From the NCBI GenBank assembly GCA_037501455.1, contig CM074865.1:2057001-2121000 (forward strand): 64,000 bases of DNA. The letters are read 5' to 3'. The position numbers and the translations under genes were made by a program. The stretch's first letter is position 1. Each line of letters opens with the position of its first letter. Under the pieces are notes generated by a model. It did not search any database and was not told the origin of the DNA. It saw nothing but the letters and a program-made list of their open reading frames with translations. This document shows positions 58,639 to 64,000 of the stretch, one piece after another. This DNA comes from Lantana camara (taxonomy: Eukaryota > Streptophyta > Magnoliopsida > Lamiales > Verbenaceae).

Positions 58639-60419
58639 CATATATTAGCCGAGCAGATCTGCCTACAACAATCTGTATGTATAATTCTATACATACATGT
58701 ATATATACGCCCTCAAATACACAGACCCGTATGTGTACGTGCGTGCGTGCGTGTGTTTAGCCCTCACTTCAGCTGCGAATCATCTTGATGACCCCTTATT
58801 TTGGGTAATTTTTACTTTTTCCATGAGAAATTAATTGCCTATTTTACTTTATTTTGTTGTTTTTTCGTTGATAAATGGTTAATTGCTTCAATTTGAAGCC
58901 AGATTTTATTTTATTTTAATAATGCTTGGAAGGTTTTTTTTTTTTTTTTTATTTTAAATTTTTGTTTATTTAGTTCAATTCATTATCTGGTTAATTCTTT
59001 CATTTTCTCGACGAATTTCAAAGAGTGAATTTTGTATGATTTAATTTTTTATTTTTTTTTTGTGAATAAATGTTTTCCTTATCATGGATCTACTTCATCC
59101 CCAATATTGTTTACAGCTTTGTGTTCAAAATCTTGTTTTCATAGCATAGTTTATAGGTAAGAAGCAAATCCAACCATTTTCTTGCAAATTCGTTTATTTT
59201 GTGAATTTTCATTAATTTTTTTTCGTAATTTTGATCAATTTCTATTTCTTTCTCATTTTTTTAGCAATTCTTAGTTTGGTGTTTTTTTTTTGGGTGGATT
59301 TTAGTTTAGTTTTAGTGAATAACTCCTCAAATGTCATGCAATTAAGGTGCTAAGTAGTTTCTTGATGGTTGAAATTGTTGCATATTTATATTTATGATTT
59401 ATTCAAAGTTAAAAGAAATGTTCTACTAATTACACTCAACCCATTTTTTGTGTCTTTTGGTTGCAGAAATCCTTATCTCTGTTGGAAAGAAAGCAAATTT
59501 GTCGATCTCCATGCGTGTTCCGAGTACACTTGCATTGCAAGAAGTACCCGAACGATGAGATAAGTGTGCAATTGCTCTGAGAATCTTGTTTTTCACACTT
59601 TCCGAATGCGGGCTTGTGTTGTTTCGAATTCGATAAGTCTTCTTACTCTCTCTTATTCATGGTCATTCGCAGCTTATTGCTTGATTTTATCTTAAAATGA
59701 GCTGGCTGTTACATTTACATGCTTCTAGTGTTTAGCAGTTACTCCATGCAATAATGAACTACATAATGATGAATCTATTAGAGAACTTGAATTTGAGTTG
59801 TTAACATTGTCTAGCATAGTACGGTGTCGTGTAGGTGCAGTGCGATGCAAGTGCATTCGAGTTGCTGTGCTGACATATTATATCCGAGCATATAGTTCAT
59901 ATTTGTGCAAGCCTATGTAGTCGGTTACTAAGTTTCTTCTAAGGATTGTCCGCACAAACTGATTTCTTACCAACCTAAACGACGACAACCACCGTTTCGT
60001 TCCTGAGTTGCCAAAAACTATCTTTTTGCAGTTAGTCATGTAGCGAAAACTTCCACGTGTACAGGCATAAGGAGATGTTCTGCACATCTGGTGTCCCTAA
60101 ATGCCAGACAAAGATCAAGAGGGGATGTTGTGTGTATAATGCCTAATGGATTAAGAAGCCTCATTCTCTCGGACGTGCCAAGATGACATAGACCTACCCT
60201 TCAACGCAAGAGACGCCAATTATTAATATGTACGCAAGTACAATTGTTAACCAATTTGCTAAGAAGTTTTTCTTAGCAAAATTACTCGAACGGGAATACA
60301 AATGGTGAGGAAGATCTCCATACAAACTAGATAGCGCACAGACAATTATTGAAACAGCTACATGCTGTACACAGAGAGAGAGAGAGAGATCTTAGGTTAC
60401 TTACTCTGTCATTAGTTCC
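58572..60419 (+). other. 3' flank of MADS unit 3
   Basis: Homologous to 32,931-34,655, including the possible spliced block (donor 58,805, acceptor 59,466). The open frame at 59,369-59,563 is not shared with unit 2 and is not considered a gene. An (AT)n run lies at about 58,617-58,642. Confidence 0.6.
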
Positions 60420-60597
60420 TTTATTTCTTATAATACCTCCTTAATAACAGCATCAACAGTTCAGCAAGTTGAATCAGCCAGCAAAACGCCATCAAGAAAA
60501 TCGGGCTCGTCCATCAGCCACACCTGCTCGTCCCCAACAAACCTCGCATTTTGGGCCACCATATGTGCAGTTGCATTTCCTGACGTCTGTACACGCG
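60054..60597. repeat. Inverted fragment of the RNase H exon downstream of MADS copy 3
   Basis: 60,054-60,107 on the plus strand (CACGTGTACAGGC at the left) matches the reverse complement of 60,542-60,597. It parallels the pair at 34,266 and 34,781, so the arrangement predates the unit duplication. Confidence 0.65.
60420..60425 (-). terminator. Putative polyadenylation signal of MADS copy 3
   Basis: Minus strand AATAAA in a stretch conserved with 34,656-34,661. Confidence 0.4.
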
Positions 60598-62456
60598 AAA
60601 ATGAACAACTGCTTAATTGCCTGATATAGCTTTCTGCTTCCTGAAGAAGGGAACCCTTCCAATCCAGACTCTCGAGAGTCTCCATCGGGTTGTCTGAGTC
60701 GCCTTCCAATACAATATTAGTGAAGTAGTGTTTGACAGCAAATTCAACAGCTCATTTTGCAGCCAATGCGTTCACATCAATTGTAAGGTTTGGGAAAAAC
60801 CGTGCTTGAGCCGCCATAAATTCTCCTTTCCAGTTCCTGACAACCACCCCAACCCCAACCCCACACCTACCGCCAAAGGTGCTCACATCCTCAAGAAAGT
60901 TGACTCCAGCAAAATTCACCTTGTAAACATCGGGAGGCGGTGGGAACCACCTTTCTGGATAATTCGATACTCCATGTTGAGATATACATGTTGTATCATG
61001 AGTTTCTTTATCAGAGCTGCTTGCTTCACTTGATTGAGTTCTGGTTGTGTCTCTTGTTTGAACGTCCTGGAATCATTTGAAATATAATTTATTCAAAGGT
61101 ATTGTCTGTAATCGCTAACCAAAAGTATTCACTGAAAAACTTGCAGGAATAGAGTCTTGTGTTTTGCTGCTTTGGCTTATAATAAGATAAAATAAGCTAA
61201 AAGCACCTTTAAGCGCGGTTTTTTCAGTTGGTAAGTTCTGTTCTATATTATTTAGAAGTGTTTCTGTAATTTCTTCCCAAGCAAGCAGTTGTGGATATTA
61301 TTGCTGCAGCTTTTTACAACTTTATCATCTACTTTAAATTCTCTAAAAGCACTTTTGCACACACCCCTTTATACCTTTCAATATGTCGCGTGGAATATTA
61401 TTAATTTTATTGTATACCAGGAATTTATTAACTCTTTCTCTGTTTTTTTCGGGCCATGAATGCGTTTCAGCAAAAGATCGATATGAATAATAATCGTCAG
61501 TAAATTATACCTTGATTTGAAGAGCAGCCACTTCGTTCTTGAGAAGTTCGTTCTGAAACAGATAAAGATCCATGTTCAGCTTAAATTATAATCATATCTA
61601 TTGGTGCTCTTGTAGTTGGAAGATGACTAGACCTTTTCTCTCACGTATTTGAGTGTTGCTTCAAGTTTTGCTTCGAGCCGGTCTATCTCCTCTGTACTAA
61701 AATGCCGGAGATTCTCATCCTCTATTTGCCTGTTTGGAAGAGAAATTATATGATGTTGGAGTTGTGGAGAACGAGAACAAGAGAATGTTACTGCAATTTT
61801 CGATTCAGACCTGAGGTATTTTATCTTTTCCTCGATTCCACTTCTCATGTCAGTATGATTCGTATTTTTCTCCTGCAAAAGCGAAAAACATCATTAAATA
61901 AAAGGATCATACGAGGTTGGCAGCGGCATACTTATGTTGTTATACATGCTGTGGAGTGTGGAAGATAAATCTGTTATTTGCTAATAGGATGTTGATCATA
62001 GACTCAGACAGAAGGGGAGGCAGGTGGGGGCCTAAGTTCTTGTTGTTATTGACTCTTTTTCGGGTTATTGCGTAAATCTCTTATTTTGTATACAAAATTT
62101 AAGAAAATGGTAATTTTGTCCATGTATGCAAGATCAGTTTAAAGCTTGATTTGTAACACCATTTAAATGTGTAATAAATAACAGAAAGAGTAACTGCGGT
62201 ATGGATGTAAGTGTAATTTTGAAAGCTAAAAGGGGATATTAATGTAGTAGTGTCAGGTCACAGGTGAAGAAAATGCAGCACGGTGTCTAGTGAAAACTAC
62301 TATTATCTTTTCCAGTCACCTTTTTTTTTTTGATTTGCAACATGATTGATAGTTTTGAGTAATCTTATATCGACAGGGAAAACAGGTACCTGGGATTCGA
62401 GTTCTTGGCGCTCAGAATCCAAGTGCACAGATAACTTGTTGAGTATGTCTTTGATG
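60461..62456 (-). pseudogene. MADS-K-RNase H fusion gene, copy 3, exons 2 to 6 with a stop in the RNase H part
   Basis: Exons on the minus strand are 62,456-62,390 (67 nt, [20 protein letters not shown]), 61,872-61,811 (62), 61,729-61,633 (97), 61,552-61,511 (42, NELLKNEVAALQIK) and the fusion exon from 61,066. Exon 4 lacks one codon relative to copy 2 but stays in frame. In the fusion exon, 104 codons lead to a TGA at 60,752-60,754 where copy 2 has TGT (Cys). The remaining RNase H sequence to 60,461 is still open and highly similar. Exon 1 would lie right of the window. The result may be a truncated yet translatable MADS-K protein with half an RNase H domain, or a pseudogene. The same A-for-D and N-for-E changes as in copy 2 are present. 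Confidence 0.75.
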
Positions 62457-63714
62457 CTTCAGAGAGATGAGAGAAGAACAATTTTTAGCAGAGAGAGAAC
62501 AAGTTAGCAAGAACAATAACTGTCTCCAAAGTTTTTCACCTGAAATAAAAATTTCGAACATGGTATAATCAACAGCTAACACTTCAAAAGTGACATCGCA
62601 ATTCTGCACAACAAAAGATTCCAATAAAAGGCGTGGAAACAAGAGAGGACATGCAACGATAGTTTGCATATCTCGACTGCCTTGACCACCTTGAATACAA
62701 CAGAAGTTGGTAATAAATCTCTACCAAGTGATCTCCAGCAGTTCAATGCATGATTTATTTTCTTTTCGAGGCAATACCATTTGGCATATTTGCTCAAAAG
62801 TAGCTATTCGTATTCATCTGTTTTAAGCTGTTGAATGTATACCATCTCTATCTATCCAACGAAGGGTGGTGAATCTTCTTGGTATGCTGTTGTTAAGCTT
62901 TCTCTATGGTTCAGCTTCCACCTTAGTTATTCTTTCAGCTATCTTTTCAGTTCTTCACATTATGTGAAGATTTTTAGCAGCTCCTTTATGCAGTCGATAA
63001 TTACATTTTGCTATTCAAACTATGCACGTTTTTGCGCTCTACAGCATAAACTTCTAACTGTCACCTATTATTTCATACTCTATTTGATGAATTGCAGTTT
63101 GTCAATTACCGGTGTTTCAGGCTAGTTACACCACTTGGGAAGGTTTGCATCTGTTGGCCTCATGACAGCCTTGACCAACCGGCGTGAAACATTGTATATG
63201 CACCAAACTCTAATTACTCAAAAGATCAGGAACCCTTTAATTTTCATCACTCAAACTACATACAGCGAGATAAGCTTGATTTTTACGTGGTCACTGCCCT
63301 CACTCAGCACCAAAAGGGCCCAAGAAATTTCAAGCAAAAAACAATGCAGAAGGCCTATAATCGAATAAGTGCAGCTGCATCGCAATATCTTCAAGAAGGA
63401 AGCAAACAAGTCGAAGAGACGACGATAACTAAGAGGAGGAATCATGGCAATGGAAAGAATCAAGGCAGCAAGAATCAAATTAAGTATTGGCAATGATACT
63501 ATGAGGTTCTCCAATGGAATAATGGTTTGAGGGATCTTCTTCTCAGCAAGTTGAATTTGACTTGGGCATAGAATTTCATGTAAAAATCTAAGCAAGCATG
63601 TCTGGATCTTAGTATTGCTGTTGTCTTGAGTGTACAATATCATGAACTTGCACATATTATAATGCTAGGAAAAAGGCCAGAGATTCTACAAACATTACCT
63701 CATGAGAATGTTAG
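62457..63714 (-). other. Part of intron 1 of MADS copy 3
   Basis: Homologous in patches to 36,584-37,600 of copy 2, for example around ATGACAGC and GAAACANTGTATATG near 63,160-63,200. No exon 1 was found before the window end. Open frames here have no recognisable domain. Confidence 0.6.
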
Positions 63715-64000
63715 AGGAAAGAAGTTGAGGAAATTACATTTTTGGTCCCATACTTTTGGTCCAATCGTTTCAGAAAGTGACAATTTTGGTCCCGTTGGAT
63801 TCAATTTGTGACATTTTTGGTCCTAACCGTCAAATTATGGACGGAAATGGGATTTTGCCATTAAATTCGTTTGGAGGAGAAAACGGTCAAATAAAATTAT
63901 TGATAAAAAACACACAACAAGCTTTGTAGCCCAGTTGGGTTCAAACCCCAGGCTGTGTAATTTTTATTCAAATAATTATTATGCTTAAATATAAATTAAT
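63715..64000. repeat. Start of a MITE-like or other repeat running off the window
   Basis: The opening GAAATTACATTTTTGGTCCC and repeated TTTTGGTCCY phrases are typical of plant MULE-type MITE ends. A phrase GGGTTCAAACCCC near 63,936 resembles a tRNA-derived B box, but no tRNA can be folded. The other end is not visible. Confidence 0.35.

Noticed and set aside
59369..59563. 64-residue Cys-containing frame in the unit 3 flank
   Set aside because: The frame crosses the conserved TTGCAG acceptor-like site and is not preserved in unit 2.
63928..63950. tRNA-like B-box phrase GGGTTCAAACCCC, and similar phrases near 575 and 43,710
   Set aside because: No A box or cloverleaf can be placed around them. 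They probably belong to dispersed repeats.

Overview
The window is nuclear DNA of a flowering plant, probably a eudicot. The support is intron-containing MIKC-type MADS-box genes with plant-like exon sizes, nested Ty1/copia and Ty3/gypsy retroelements, a MULE carrying a Ulp1-like protease gene, a hAT element and several MITEs. No bacterial-type operons, rRNA or tRNA genes were seen.

The backbone is a tandem array of three related units, all with the gene on the minus strand. Unit 1 (about 1-6.17 kb) shows only exon 1 of its MADS gene, because the rest lies left of the window. Unit 2 (about 32.9-44.9 kb) holds a complete gene. Unit 3 (about 58.57 kb to the right edge) holds exons 2 to 6, and its exon 1 lies beyond the window. 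The MADS domain looks SVP/AGL24-like. In units 2 and 3 the last exon does not encode a normal C-terminal domain. It encodes a low-complexity linker followed by an RNase H-like domain of the kind found in plant LINE retrotransposons. The unit 2 gene assembles without a break into a predicted 347-residue MADS-K-RNase H protein. The unit 3 copy has a stop codon inside the RNase H part. This fusion is the main discovery candidate here.

Mobile DNA has filled both junctions of the array. Between units 1 and 2 (6.17-32.9 kb) lies a nested stack. A gypsy remnant was invaded by a copia-type solo LTR (6,683-22,836, target duplication TCTGG). That solo LTR holds a near-complete copia element (7,577-17,599, target duplication TCACA) and two further insertions. 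The gypsy remnant also carries a hAT element (23,083-24,043, 8-bp target duplication). A 5'-truncated copia element follows (about 24.64-31.81 kb), with a solo LTR inside its 3' end (30,351-31,483, CCATC).

Between units 2 and 3 lies a roughly 13.7-kb MULE (44,888-58,571). It carries a mudrA-type transposase pseudogene, a GRF zinc-finger pseudogene, a DUF1985/Ulp1 cysteine protease gene and a Myb/SANT-like gene. Its non-coding DNA is packed with short palindromes of the form AATCGC-N-GCGATT and holds two paralogous miRNA-like hairpins with compensatory base changes. The sequence around 32.93 kb, the unit 1/2 junction, appears to be the unoccupied version of the MULE target site.

All splice sites were read by eye. 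No homology search or expression evidence was available.
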